This document shows, piece by piece, positions 8,449-16,735 of a stretch of 40,162 nucleotides of DNA. The notes below the pieces were generated by a model. The model worked only from the letters and a program-made list of their open reading frames with translations. It did no database searches and had not been told where the DNA came from. The DNA is from Sulfurovum sp. (GTDB lineage: Bacteria; Campylobacterota; Campylobacteria; Campylobacterales; Sulfurovaceae): NCBI GenBank assembly GCA_027065815.1, contig JAMONL010000116.1:1-40162 (forward strand), written 5' to 3'. The translations under genes were made by a program, and so were the position numbers. Numbering within the stretch: position 1 is the first letter of the stretch; each line of letters opens with the position of its first letter.

Positions 8449-8815
8449 GAAAGAGCGGGAAAATGAGATTCTTGAGCTTTCTTTTCAATTTGCTGTTCGC
8501 ATTGTCAATCTTTATAAATATTTAAGTAATGAAAAGAAAGAATTTGTTTTATCTAAACAGCTTTTGCGTTCAGGTACTTCTATTGGTGCAAATGTAACTG
8601 AATCACAAGATGCACAAAGTAAAAAAGATTTCATCTCTAAATTATCAATTTCACTTAAAGAAGCAAAAGAGACAAGATACTGGATTCTGTTGTTGATTGA
8701 AACGGATTATTTAGATAAAACCAGTATACATGTACAATCATTGCAACATGAATTAACCTCCATTATCAAACTTTTAACTGCTATTCTGATTTCTACCAAA
8801 AGTATGACACAATGA
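8447..8815 (+). CDS. Four-helix bundle protein (23S rRNA intervening-sequence / S23 family)
   Basis: A 122-residue, all-helical protein. It carries the family hallmarks: an N-terminal helix with LSFQFAVRIVNLYKYL, the conserved QLLRSGTSIGANVTESQ turn, AQSKKDFISKLSISLKEAKET, and an aromatic RYWILLLIETDYL helix. Members occur inside 23S rRNA intervening sequences, and the Avd protein of diversity-generating retroelements shares the fold; most free-standing members have no known function. I prefer the ATG at 8447, 7 nt after GGAGG; TTG 8441 and ATG 8444 are in-frame alternatives. Its stop overlaps an ATG in the murI frame (ATGA). The flanking inverted heptad repeats suggest it arrived as a cassette. 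Confidence 0.9.
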   Translation: MKERENEILELSFQFAVRIVNLYKYLSNEKKEFVLSKQLLRSGTSIGANVTESQDAQSKKDFISKLSISLKEAKETRYWILLLIETDYLDKTSIHVQSLQHELTSIIKLLTAILISTKSMTQ

Positions 8816-8822
8816 AAAAAAA

Positions 8823-8855
8823 ATCATCAATTATCAATCATCAATTATCAATCCG
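8823..8855 (-). repeat. Right terminal repeat, degenerate heptads
   Basis: Four 7-bp units are visible on the plus strand: ATCATCA, ATTATCA, ATCATCA, ATTATCA, followed by ATCCG. In reverse complement it matches the left repeat at about 79 percent over 33 bases. It lies immediately before the likely murI start codon, where a ribosome-binding site would be expected. Confidence 0.75.
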
Positions 8856-8856
8856 T

Positions 8857-9642
8857 ATGCTCCGAGTAGGAGTATTCGACTCTGGTTTGGGTGGTTTGAC
8901 GATTGTCAAGGCACTGACCGAAGTGATCAAAGGGGCAGAGATCTTTTATGTTGCTGACACTAAAAATGCACCTTACGGTGAAAAAACCCCCGAACAAATC
9001 CTCCAATACAGCCTTGATGTTACCCGATACCTTGTAGAACAACACCAAATAGACGGACTTATTATTGCCTGTAATACAGCGACATCTGCTGCCGTCAAGC
9101 AGATACGCGAAGCTTACTCCTCCTTGGTGGTCATAGGAACAGAGCCGGGGATAAAGCCGGCATTTGAACAGACGCAAACAGGAAAAGTAGGCGTGTTGGC
9201 AACACCGGCTACGTTAAAGGGTGAGAAATACCAGAAGCTTGCAAGTGATCTGTCTAAAAAGCAAGAAGTGACACTTTTTGAACAGGCTTGTCCCGGTTTG
9301 GTAGAGCAGATAGAAAAGGGTGAGATAGATACAGAAGAAACCAGAACAATGCTTGAAAACTGGCTGCGTCCTATGAGGGAATCTGATGTAGATACTATTG
9401 TACTTGGCTGTACGCATTACCCTCTTGTATCAGAGGTCATAGAACATGTGATGCAAAGAAGGTTAAATTTGATTCATACCGGAGATGCCATTGCACAGTA
9501 TTCTTTGGCCTTGAGTCAGGAATATGGACATTTAAATGAGGGAGATCTTGATCTGAAGCTTTATGCAACGGGTGAGATCTCCAAAGAGAGTGTAAAACAT
9601 ATCTTTGGAAAAGTATTGAAGGTGGAGACTATAGTCCTATAG
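8857..9642 (+). CDS. murI: Glutamate racemase
   Basis: Converts L- to D-glutamate for peptidoglycan, in the cytoplasm. Motifs in order: VGVFDSGLGGLTIVKAL at the N-terminus, YVADTKNAPYGEKTPEQI, the first catalytic Cys in IACNTATSAAV, GTEPGIKPAF, and the second catalytic Cys in VLGCTHYPLV. The length is about 261 residues. I chose the ATG at 8857 because racemases normally begin (M)xxVGVFDSG. The frame also opens at 8812, which would prefix residues encoded by the cassette's right repeat (KKKSSIINHQLSIR). Neither start has a convincing Shine-Dalgarno, perhaps because the cassette displaced it. The 3' end overlaps trpS by 14 nt in the opposite direction. Confidence 0.95.
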   Translation: MLRVGVFDSGLGGLTIVKALTEVIKGAEIFYVADTKNAPYGEKTPEQILQYSLDVTRYLVEQHQIDGLIIACNTATSAAVKQIREAYSSLVVIGTEPGIKPAFEQTQTGKVGVLATPATLKGEKYQKLASDLSKKQEVTLFEQACPGLVEQIEKGEIDTEETRTMLENWLRPMRESDVDTIVLGCTHYPLVSEVIEHVMQRRLNLIHTGDAIAQYSLALSQEYGHLNEGDLDLKLYATGEISKESVKHIFGKVLKVETIVL

Positions 9643-10588
9643 CCGCTCTTACCTTTTCCATTTTCGCATCTGCAATGCTTTTGGCTTTTTTCGCACCAAA
9701 AGCCAAAATATCATTGACTTCATCCAAATGGCTGAGGTAGTATTCTCTTTTTTCACGTGCTTCAGCCAGCTCTTCCCAGATGAGCTCTTTGAGGTACTTT
9801 TTAAAGTGCCCATATCCTTCTTTACCGCTCTTATACCGTTCCTGCAGTTCCAGTTTTTCTTCGTCATTCAGGAACAGTGCAGCAATATCATAAATATTAC
9901 ACCCCTCCCAATCTAACGGTTCCCCAAGTGGTGTTGAGGAGGAGAGGATCTTGTTACATCTTTTCTGAAGGGGTTTCTCAGGCATAAAAAGGTCAATGGC
10001 ATTGTCATAAGACTTGGACATTTTTTGTCCGTCGATCCCCGGAATGGTTGCCACTTCTTCCTGGACCACATGCTCCGGCAGAACAAAGATCTCACCATAT
10101 TCGTTATTGAATTTTATGGCGATGTCACGAGTCATCTCTACGTGCTGGATCTGATCTTTTCCTACTGGTACTTTCTGCGTGTCGTAAAGCAGAATATCGG
10201 CTGCCATCAGTACAGGATAGGAGAAAAGTGCATGGTTCGCCGAGATCCCTTTGGCAACCTTGTCTTTGTAGGAGTGGGCTCGTTCAAGCAGTCCCATAGG
10301 GGTAAATTTGGAGAGTATCCAGTAGAGTTCAAGGACTTCTGGTACATGACTCTGTACCCAGAAAGTTGTTTTTTTCGGATCAAGACCGACAGAGAGGTAG
10401 TCTACCGCTGCATCTATTGTATATTGTCTCAGTGTTTCTGCATCTTTGGAAGTGGTAAGAGAGTGGTAGTTGGCTATAAAAGTAAAGAGTTCATTCTCTT
10501 CCTGAAGCTCGATCATCGGCTTCATGGCACCAAAATAGTTTCCTATATGGAGTTTTCCCGAAGCCTGAATTCCTGTGAGTACGCGCAT
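9629..10588 (-). CDS. trpS: Tryptophanyl-tRNA synthetase
   Basis: A class I aminoacyl-tRNA synthetase that charges tRNA-Trp. The HIGH-type motif is HIGN (residues 14-17 in MRVLTGIQASGKLHIGNYFG) and the KMSKS loop is intact at 189-193 (GQKMSKSYDNAID). AADILLYDTQKVPVGKDQ, the Trp/ATP pocket region, is typical of bacterial TrpRS. The length of 319 residues is normal. It lies 83 nt downstream of der on the same strand, separated by a heptamer tandem repeat. Its stop codon lies inside the end of murI: the shared 14 bases contain CTATAG twice, providing the TAG stops of both convergent genes. Confidence 0.97.
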   Translation of the reverse strand: MRVLTGIQASGKLHIGNYFGAMKPMIELQEENELFTFIANYHSLTTSKDAETLRQYTIDAAVDYLSVGLDPKKTTFWVQSHVPEVLELYWILSKFTPMGLLERAHSYKDKVAKGISANHALFSYPVLMAADILLYDTQKVPVGKDQIQHVEMTRDIAIKFNNEYGEIFVLPEHVVQEEVATIPGIDGQKMSKSYDNAIDLFMPEKPLQKRCNKILSSSTPLGEPLDWEGCNIYDIAALFLNDEEKLELQERYKSGKEGYGHFKKYLKELIWEELAEAREKREYYLSHLDEVNDILAFGAKKAKSIADAKMEKVRAAIGL

Positions 10589-10631
10589 TTTTAATTCCTA
10601 ACTATGAAGTTTTTCAAAATTATAGCAGGAA

Positions 10632-10661
10632 AGCGTTAAGCGTTAAGCGTTAAGCGTTAAG
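10632..10661. repeat. Perfect heptamer tandem repeat, 4 x AGCGTTA
   Basis: AGCGTTA is repeated four times without mismatch (10632-10659), and the next two bases continue the pattern. It lies between the der stop codon and trpS. It is related, in opposite orientation, to the GCTGAAC heptads after hpf near 22486. Confidence 0.9.
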
Positions 10662-10671
10662 AAAAGAAAAA

Positions 10672-12093
10672 TTAATACAATAGATCCTCATCGTCATCCA
10701 CACGCTGACCACGTTTACGCGCGACAATGTCCAAAGGTACACCTTCAAAGTCAAATTTTGACCTGAAGAAGTTTGAGAGGTAACGTTTGTATGAGAAATG
10801 TATGAACTCCGGTCTGTTGGAGATGAGTGCGATCTTCGGTGGTTTTGTTTCGTATTGCGTGGCAAATTTAATATTGACAACAGCACCGTTATGTGCAGGT
10901 ACATGGTGTCTTCTGATGGCTTGACGCAGAGTCTCATTGAGTTCAGAAGTTGGGATACGCTGTTGGTAACGTTTGTAAATATCTGTGATCTGGTCGAGTA
11001 TTTTGTGCACACGCAGACCCGTTTTTGCGGAGATCGTAATAAAAGGTGCGTAGTGCAGGAATTTGAGCTCATCACGGAAGTCATCAACGACCTCTTCATA
11101 GCTGCGGTCTTCATTGATGTCCCATTTGTTCAGGACAATAAGACAGGCAAGACGGTACTCTTCAATAAGACCTGCGACTCTTTCATCCAACTCAGAGATC
11201 TGTGTGGTGGAATCCAGCATGAGAAGAACAAGATCCGCTTTTTTAAGCATTTCAGTCGTTCGTGCGAGTGCATATTTTTCTATGCCTACGATCTTGCTCC
11301 TTTTTCGTATACCCGCAGTGTCTATAAAAGTGATCTCATGATCATTATGTTCGATCATTTCATCAATAGGGTCAATGGTAGTTCCGGCAACATCAGAGAC
11401 CACAGAGCGTTCTTCTCCCAGGAGTGCATTGAGCAATGAAGATTTACCGGTATTGACACGTCCGATGATGGCAACACGGATCTTATTGTCAACTTCTTCA
11501 GGTTCTGCATTGATATCACGTACGATCTCATCAAAAGGGTCGATTTCTGTATCTTCTTCAAGTACAAGATCCGCTTCCGCTTCTTCTAGAGCAGGAATAT
11601 GCTCTTCCATCCAGACATAAAAGTCATTGAAATAACGGTTGTGGCTGACAGACATAGGAAAAGTGGCATCTGCACCGAATTCCAAAAATTCCCAGTAACG
11701 TTCTTCTTCTTTGTCGTTGTCTATTTTGTTGACCACAAGTGCCAGTGGTTTGTTTTGTGCCTGCAACTTATAGAAGAGTTCTCTATCCTCATCTGAAGGC
11801 AGAGTTTTCCCGTCTACCATGTAGATGATAATGTCGGCCTGCTCTGCAGCACGCAGTGAAAACTCGGCTACCTTGGAAAAAAGCTCAGAGGAATAATCGA
11901 TACCGCCGGTATCAATGACTTCAAAATCACGGTTTCCCGAAATAGTCACCACACGTTTTTTAATGTCCCTGGTCGTTCCGGACATATCTGAAGTAATGGC
12001 ATCTCTTTGTCGTGCCAGACGGTTGAAAAGGGAAGATTTCCCGACATTTGGACGACCGACGATGGCTACTTTCTTGAGTGTTTGTTCTTGCAT
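10672..12093 (-). CDS. der: Ribosome-assembly GTPase Der (EngA)
   Basis: A double-GTPase that matures the 50S subunit. The first G domain has Walker A GRPNVGKS (13-20), SGTTRD switch I, DTGG and NKID. The second has GRVNTGKS (210-217), AGTTIDPID, DTAG and NKWD. A C-terminal KH-like domain follows (RHHVPAHNGAVVNIKFATQ). The length of 473 residues is typical. The linker between the G domains is strongly acidic (EEAEADLVLEEDTEIDPFDE). It is upstream of trpS on the same strand; the ATG at 12093 follows an AAAGAA ribosome-binding site. Confidence 0.97.
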   Translation of the reverse strand: MQEQTLKKVAIVGRPNVGKSSLFNRLARQRDAITSDMSGTTRDIKKRVVTISGNRDFEVIDTGGIDYSSELFSKVAEFSLRAAEQADIIIYMVDGKTLPSDEDRELFYKLQAQNKPLALVVNKIDNDKEEERYWEFLEFGADATFPMSVSHNRYFNDFYVWMEEHIPALEEAEADLVLEEDTEIDPFDEIVRDINAEPEEVDNKIRVAIIGRVNTGKSSLLNALLGEERSVVSDVAGTTIDPIDEMIEHNDHEITFIDTAGIRKRSKIVGIEKYALARTTEMLKKADLVLLMLDSTTQISELDERVAGLIEEYRLACLIVLNKWDINEDRSYEEVVDDFRDELKFLHYAPFITISAKTGLRVHKILDQITDIYKRYQQRIPTSELNETLRQAIRRHHVPAHNGAVVNIKFATQYETKPPKIALISNRPEFIHFSYKRYLSNFFRSKFDFEGVPLDIVARKRGQRVDDDEDLLY

Positions 12094-12137
12094 AATAATA
12101 TTCTTTCTATGATAATTAATGGAATTATAGCGAAATT

Positions 12138-13316
12138 TTATTTTTCCATTTTGTCTGGCATCTGCTCCACATAAATACTTTGCGAAGGAAAGGCAAAACC
12201 TGATCCGTTCTTTTCAACGATCCCCATGATCTTGAAATGAATATCTTCCCGAATTCCTAAGTACTTTGCCCAGTTGGCCGTTTTGGTAAAGGTATAGATG
12301 AAAATATTCAGTGATGAGTCTCCAAAGGTGTCAAAATTAACCATTAAAGAGTCCCCTTGTGAAATACCTTCATGTTCCTGCAACATGGTTTTAATATCTT
12401 TAATGATCTGCATGATCTGTTCAGAGTTCGTTGCATAGGTCAGACCAATATGCATTTTGATACGTCTAATACCCCTACGTGAAAAATTTTCTATGGGATG
12501 GTTTGCAACAATAGAGTTTGGTACCGTGATGAGAGATTTTTGAAATGAACGTATCTTTGTTGTTCGCATACCTACATCTTCAACCACACCTTCTACACCG
12601 TCTACTTTGATCCACTCCCCAATACGGATGGATTTGTCAGCCAGCAGTGCAAAAGAACCAAAAAGATTGGATGCCGTATCTTTGGCTGCGAGTGCGAATG
12701 CCAATCCTCCAAGTCCCAAAGAAGCGACTACAGCAGTGACATTAATACCCCAGACCATAAGCATTCCTGCCAGACCTGCACCTCCGACAAGAATTTTGAT
12801 CATTGTAATAATAAAATTCCCCATTTCTTTGGAGAGGTCTTTGTTGAATTTTGCTGTGGCTTCATAAACAAGACCGCGAAGTGCTTCAATGACAGCCAAA
12901 ATTGCCCAGAAAAGCGCATAGACCAACAGTGTATCCAAAATATTTTTAATGATTTTGGGTTCCGAAAATGTTAATAAAAAGAAAAGATGTATAGCAACGA
13001 TGACAAAAACAAAACGTATAGGCCCTTTTAGTGCAGAAATAATACGGTCATCATAGTATGTTTTGGTATTTTTTGCCAAATTTTGTAAAAAGACTAAAAT
13101 GATCTTTGTAAAGATTTTTCTTAGCCCCAGCATAATGAAAAAGATCAACGTAGCAGCAAGAATATTGGCAAGAGGTACACCAAAATAATCGGTTGCAAGA
13201 AGAGGAAATCTGTCATACAGTGGTGCAAGCTGTGTTTGTACGGTGGTAATGATATCGGTATCCAAGGTATCGATGACTTTTAGGGATTGTGTGGCATTTT
13301 GTTCGGCTATCGGCAT
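12138..13316 (-). CDS. MscS-family small-conductance mechanosensitive channel
   Basis: An inner-membrane channel that releases solutes on hypo-osmotic shock. About 392 residues, with roughly five hydrophobic spans; the pore helix is recognisable (VVASLGLGGLAFALAAKDTA near residue 200), followed directly by the MscS beta domain (GSFALLADKSIRIGEWIKVD ... TTKIRSFQKSLITVPNSIVA) and a C-terminal alpha/beta domain. The N-terminus is longer than E. coli MscS, with extra spans. The frame opens at 13334, but the ATG at 13316 has AAGGA at a good distance, so I use it. It lies 44 nt upstream of der on the same strand and is divergent from the DUF3108 gene. Confidence 0.92.
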   Translation of the reverse strand: MPIAEQNATQSLKVIDTLDTDIITTVQTQLAPLYDRFPLLATDYFGVPLANILAATLIFFIMLGLRKIFTKIILVFLQNLAKNTKTYYDDRIISALKGPIRFVFVIVAIHLFFLLTFSEPKIIKNILDTLLVYALFWAILAVIEALRGLVYEATAKFNKDLSKEMGNFIITMIKILVGGAGLAGMLMVWGINVTAVVASLGLGGLAFALAAKDTASNLFGSFALLADKSIRIGEWIKVDGVEGVVEDVGMRTTKIRSFQKSLITVPNSIVANHPIENFSRRGIRRIKMHIGLTYATNSEQIMQIIKDIKTMLQEHEGISQGDSLMVNFDTFGDSSLNIFIYTFTKTANWAKYLGIREDIHFKIMGIVEKNGSGFAFPSQSIYVEQMPDKMEK

Positions 13317-13385
13317 ATTTCTTTCCTTACACATTTATACACGATATTATAGTAGAATTACTTTCAATTATACAGGAGAAACGGA

Positions 13386-14126
13386 ATGAAAAAAACAATA
13401 CTGTTTGTCATCATGCTGCTGAGCTGTACAAGCTATGCAGCAGTAAAGAATCTTGACGCGACCTACAGTGTCAGTTACGGGATATTCGGTAAACTGGGTG
13501 TGAGTAAGGCGCATCTTGAAACAAACGGCAATACATATACTATTAAAGTAAGTGCCAAAACAACTGGTATCGTGAAACGTTTAAGTCAAAATCGGCAGGA
13601 GTACTATATCAGTAAGGGGCATGTGGTGGATGGGATACTTGTATCCGACAGTCTGGAAGTGCGTAGGAGTCATGGCAGCAAAGCAGATGTCAAACGCTAT
13701 GTCATTGATCATAAAAACAAAAAGGTGACAAAATTCTACATCAAAAAAAGAGCGGGAAAAGTCTACCAGAATGATAGCAAAGTACTTGACTTTTACAGCA
13801 AGGATGATCTGCTTACACTCTATTTCAATCTTTCAAAGATCATAGATTTCAATAAGGCAGGAAGCTATGAACTCAGTGCTGTAGGTGCGGAAAAACAGAA
13901 TGGGAAAGTCAGCATCGTAGTTCCCGATGCCAAACAGCATGCTGCCTATGAAAAAGCACTTGGCAAAGGAGAGTTTGATTATTTGACCGCGATCGTCTAT
14001 CAAAAGCTTTTTCAGAGTAACAGAGGTGAATTGATGATTGCGATAGGCAAAGACGGTATTGCAGAGAAAGCTGTACTGAAAGATCTAATACTGTATGGAG
14101 ACTTGACGGCAAAAAGAATTAGATGA
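13386..14126 (+). CDS. DUF3108 periplasmic protein
   Basis: A 246-residue exported protein. Residues 1-19 (MKKTILFVIMLLSCTSYAA) are a signal peptide. The mature part begins LDATYSVSYGIFGKLGVSKA and continues with beta-rich sequence (EYYISKGHVVDGILVSDSLE ... VDHKNKKVTKF-type strands), matching the DUF3108 pattern. The function of the family is unknown; it is predicted to act in the periplasm or at the outer membrane. AGGAGA precedes the ATG. It is divergent from the mscS-like gene with 69 nt between start codons, and its stop overlaps the opposing small gene at 14119-14379 by 8 nt. Confidence 0.85.
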   Translation: MKKTILFVIMLLSCTSYAAVKNLDATYSVSYGIFGKLGVSKAHLETNGNTYTIKVSAKTTGIVKRLSQNRQEYYISKGHVVDGILVSDSLEVRRSHGSKADVKRYVIDHKNKKVTKFYIKKRAGKVYQNDSKVLDFYSKDDLLTLYFNLSKIIDFNKAGSYELSAVGAEKQNGKVSIVVPDAKQHAAYEKALGKGEFDYLTAIVYQKLFQSNRGELMIAIGKDGIAEKAVLKDLILYGDLTAKRIR

Positions 14127-14379
14127 CCTGTGCATGTAAGACGAAATCGATCACTTTTTCATCGCTCATCTCACAGGGTTTCAACATGCCGTTTTTCATC
14201 GTAGGGTAGTAATTGCCACTGACAATATCTTTAGACGAAAGATCTTCTGCGTAGATCTTGATGAGTTTTCCGTCAAGCAATGCCTCTTTTCTCAAAAGAT
14301 AACGTTTCCCCTGATACAAAACATCATTGGCACCGTTTGGAAAAGTAAGCAGTTTCCTATAAAATTCGCTTTTATCCAT
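14119..14379 (-). CDS. Conserved hypothetical protein
   Basis: An 86-residue, soluble, probably cytoplasmic protein: MDKSEFYRKLLTFPNGANDV, then GKRYLLRKEALLDGKLIKIY and NGMLKPCEMSDEKVIDFVL. I recall similar short proteins in Campylobacterota but know no function. It has no signal peptide, membrane segment or recognisable catalytic motif; one Cys is present. The coding call rests on normal composition, a full-length frame and remembered conservation. It overlaps the end of the DUF3108 gene tail to tail. No clear Shine-Dalgarno is visible before the ATG. Confidence 0.7.
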   Translation of the reverse strand: MDKSEFYRKLLTFPNGANDVLYQGKRYLLRKEALLDGKLIKIYAEDLSSKDIVSGNYYPTMKNGMLKPCEMSDEKVIDFVLHAQVI

Positions 14380-14419
14380 AAAGAAATTGTAGCCAAAGAC
14401 CTCTTAACATGCCTGACCG

Positions 14420-14460
14420 AAGGGACAAATACCCTTGGGTGCTGAATGCTTAGCATTGCA
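14420..14460. repeat. Two adjacent hairpins, possible degenerate REP-like unit
   Basis: AAGGG pairs with CCCTT (14420-14436), and TGC-TG-AATGC pairs with GCATT-GCA (14440-14460, with a two-base bulge). They lie in the 130-nt gap before the EamA gene. The stretch AAATACCCTTGGGT resembles part of the element at 32892-32937 read on its minus strand (AAATGCCCTTGGGGT). Origin as a shared repeat is inferred. Confidence 0.4.
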
Positions 14461-14510
14461 GAGTGATTTTATGCTACACTTCCGAAAAAATTAGCAAAAA
14501 AAGGGTTGTT

Positions 14511-15413
14511 TTGAAACACTATATTAAAAACATGGACAGAGGTATTCTGTTTATGCTGCTTGCTTCACTCTCTTTTGCTGCGATGGGTGGTTTTGCAAAA
14601 GTCGTTTCGCAGGTATTGCCTCCTGTGGAAGTAACCTTTTTCAGAAATATCTTTGGTGTGATTCTGGTAGGTCTGGCTATCTATAAAGTACCGTTAAAAC
14701 AAAAAGGGGGAAAACCTTTTTTACTTCTTTTTCGCGGTTCTATAGGCTTTGCGGCACTCTTGGCCTATTTTTACATCATGGCGCATATACCTCTGGGAAC
14801 AGCAGTCACCTACAATAAAACCTCACCGATCTTTGTGGCGATCTTTGCCTATCTATTTCTCAATGAAAAGTTGCCCAGGAGTGCACTCCTTGCCATTGTC
14901 ATTGGTTTTGTCGGTATTCTTCTGGTTGCACAGCCAGAAGGCGGTACTTTTACCAAGTATGATATTCTGGGTATCTTCTCAGGTATCGGTGCAGCTTTGG
15001 CCTACACTTCCATCAGAGAACTCAGAACCTATTATGATACGCGTGCCATCGTGATGTCTTTTATGGGTGTCGGTACCATTGCGCCGCTTTTTTTGATGCT
15101 TGCCACTCCTTATGTGACGGTGTCGGAAGAATTTGACTGGATGTTTGCTGAGTTTGTGATGCCTCAGGGGATCGAATGGATGTATGTAACGGCGGTAGGA
15201 GTTTTTGCAACTGCTTCACAGCTGCTGATGACCAAGGCGTATGAGTTGACAAAAGCGGGTATTGTCGGGACGATCTCATACAGTAATATTGTCTTTGCCG
15301 TTATAATTGGTGTAATGCTTGGTGATCCTATACCTGATTTTTGGACAGTTTTGGGTATAATCCTGGTTATATTGTCAGGGCTGCTTGTAGCCCTTCCTAA
15401 AGGATCAAAATGA
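14511..15413 (+). CDS. EamA/DMT-superfamily membrane transporter
   Basis: An inner-membrane carrier of the drug/metabolite transporter superfamily with about ten transmembrane helices in two EamA repeats (from [20 protein letters not shown] and from about [20 protein letters not shown]). Conserved helix-end motifs such as [20 protein letters not shown] and [20 protein letters not shown] are typical. The substrate is unknown. The frame extends to 14463, but I chose TTG at 14511 because AAGGG lies 5 nt upstream; ATG 14532 is the alternative. Its TGA overlaps the ATG of kdsA, so the two are translationally coupled. Confidence 0.88.
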   Translation: MKHYIKNMDRGILFMLLASLSFAAMGGFAKVVSQVLPPVEVTFFRNIFGVILVGLAIYKVPLKQKGGKPFLLLFRGSIGFAALLAYFYIMAHIPLGTAVTYNKTSPIFVAIFAYLFLNEKLPRSALLAIVIGFVGILLVAQPEGGTFTKYDILGIFSGIGAALAYTSIRELRTYYDTRAIVMSFMGVGTIAPLFLMLATPYVTVSEEFDWMFAEFVMPQGIEWMYVTAVGVFATASQLLMTKAYELTKAGIVGTISYSNIVFAVIIGVMLGDPIPDFWTVLGIILVILSGLLVALPKGSK

Positions 15414-16210
15414 TACTTATCGCGGGCCCTTGTGTTTTGGAGAGTAGAGACAACGTAATGCGCATTGCCGAATCTCTGAATAAATATCATGAAGACTGTA
15501 CCAAGGATTTTTATTTCAAAGCCAGTTTTGACAAAGCCAACCGTACGAGCCTTGACTCCTTTAGGGGGCCGGGTTTGGATGAAGGTCTCAAGATGCTTCA
15601 GGAAGTCAAAAATATATTCGGATACAAGATCCTGACCGATGTACATGACTATACACAGCCGGCTGCTGTTTCTGAAGTCGCGGATGTATTGCAGATCCCG
15701 GCATTTCTTTCACGTCAGACAGACCTGCTTGTTGCCGCGGCACAAACGCCGGCAGTGGTGAATATTAAAAAAGGCCAGTTTCTGGCACCTGCTGCGATGG
15801 AGCACTCCGTAGCTAAAGTACTGAAGACCAGAGGCTTTGATGGTGATGTAACGTATGAGAATGCAGAGAAGTACAAGGTATGGCTGACTGAACGAGGTTC
15901 CAGTTTTGGTTACGGAAATCTAGTCGTTGATATGCGTGGTCTGAAGACCATGAGAGAGTTTGCACCGGTTATTTTTGATGCTACACATTCTGTACAGATG
16001 CCGGCTTCCGGGGGAGCAAGCTCAGGCGGAGATGCATCATTTGTACCATATCTGTCCCGTGCAGCCGCAGCGGTCGGTGTAGATGGTTTCTTTTTTGAAA
16101 CACATTTTGACCCAAGCATCGCTTTGAGTGACGGGCCAAATATGATAGAATTGACAAAACTGGATGCGCTGATCAAAGAGATCGATGCGATTCGTACCAT
16201 CGTGGAATAA
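15410..16210 (+). CDS. kdsA: 3-deoxy-D-manno-octulosonate 8-phosphate synthase
   Basis: Condenses arabinose-5-phosphate with phosphoenolpyruvate to make KDO-8-P for lipid A-KDO. The N-terminus [11 protein letters not shown] carries the Cys of the metal-dependent class (metal-independent enzymes have Asn here). [40 protein letters not shown] (metal His), FFETHFDP (metal Glu) and [10 protein letters not shown] (metal Asp region) follow. The length of 266 residues is slightly short but complete. It overlaps the EamA stop (ATGA) and precedes ribH and nusB, a gene order I recall from Campylobacter. Confidence 0.97.
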   Translation: MILIAGPCVLESRDNVMRIAESLNKYHEDCTKDFYFKASFDKANRTSLDSFRGPGLDEGLKMLQEVKNIFGYKILTDVHDYTQPAAVSEVADVLQIPAFLSRQTDLLVAAAQTPAVVNIKKGQFLAPAAMEHSVAKVLKTRGFDGDVTYENAEKYKVWLTERGSSFGYGNLVVDMRGLKTMREFAPVIFDATHSVQMPASGGASSGGDASFVPYLSRAAAAVGVDGFFFETHFDPSIALSDGPNMIELTKLDALIKEIDAIRTIVE

Positions 16211-16219
16211 AACAAAAAA

Positions 16220-16234
16220 TCGGTTTACCGACCC
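16220..16234. repeat. Partial REP-like palindrome
   Basis: TCGGT and ACCGA pair around TT, followed by CCC, in the gap between kdsA and ribH. It shares GGTTTACCGACC exactly with the element at 32840-32855. It is probably a degenerate copy of the dispersed family. Confidence 0.5.
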
Positions 16235-16266
16235 ATGATATACTATAAAAATATAAAGGATAATGA

Positions 16267-16734
16267 ATGAAAATAATAGAAGGAAATCTTCAAGTAGACA
16301 AAAGTAAGAAAGTAGCGATCATCAATGCAAGATTCAACCACTTTATCACAGACAGACTGGTAGAAGGCGCACAAGATGCCTATGCAAGACATGGCGGAAA
16401 TGCTGACGATCTTGATCTTATTTTGGTACCGGGCGCATTTGAAGTACCGTTTGCACTGGATAAAGCACTGGCTTCAGGAAAATATGATGCTGTCTGTTGT
16501 CTGGGTGCTGTGATCAGAGGTGCTACACCGCATTTTGACTATGTATCGGCAGAAGCGACCAAAGGAGTGGCCTCTGTGACTCTTAAATACGGGAAACCGG
16601 CGACTTTCGGTGTATTGACCGTTGACAGCATTGAACAGGCGATCGAAAGAGCAGGAACCAAAGCAGGAAACAAAGGTGCGGAAGCCATGGTAGGTTTGAT
16701 CGAGCTTATAAATTTATATGGGGAATTAGATTAA
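16267..16734 (+). CDS. ribH: 6,7-dimethyl-8-ribityllumazine synthase
   Basis: The penultimate step of riboflavin synthesis; forms an icosahedral or pentameric cage. Motifs: [17 protein letters not shown] (substrate loop), [32 protein letters not shown] with the catalytic His, and [18 protein letters not shown] plus NKGAEA. The length of 155 residues is standard. nusB starts 1 nt after its stop, so the two are co-transcribed. The upstream gap holds only the partial palindrome at 16220 and an AAAGGATA ribosome-binding site. Confidence 0.97.
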   Translation: MKIIEGNLQVDKSKKVAIINARFNHFITDRLVEGAQDAYARHGGNADDLDLILVPGAFEVPFALDKALASGKYDAVCCLGAVIRGATPHFDYVSAEATKGVASVTLKYGKPATFGVLTVDSIEQAIERAGTKAGNKGAEAMVGLIELINLYGELD

Positions 16735-16735
16735 T

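Larger units (their letters stand above)
8416..8855 (+). mobile_element. Putative small cassette: four-helix-bundle gene between terminal inverted repeats
   Basis: About 440 bp between rho and murI are bounded by imperfect inverted repeats. By eye, 26 of the first 33 bases match when 8416-8448 is aligned with the reverse complement of 8823-8855. The outer ends are CGGAT and ATCCG. Both repeats are made of degenerate 7-bp units. The only gene inside is a four-helix-bundle (23S rRNA IVS-type) protein. There is no transposase, so mobilisation would have to be in trans. Neither the target-site duplication nor an empty site can be judged from one genome. Calling it mobile is inference; the repeats themselves are seen. 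Confidence 0.6.

Noticed and set aside
8416-8855. Cassette as part of a 23S rRNA intervening sequence or a diversity-generating retroelement
   Set aside because: There is no rRNA, reverse transcriptase or template/variable repeat nearby; only the protein family is shared.
10025-10594. 189-codon open frame on the plus strand
   Set aside because: A shadow of trpS on the opposite strand; the composition (many Cys, Tyr and Phe) is that of antisense translation.
10632-10661. Heptamer array as a CRISPR or replication-origin iteron set
   Set aside because: Repeats are 7 bp with no spacers, and there is no cas, dnaA or rep gene in the window.
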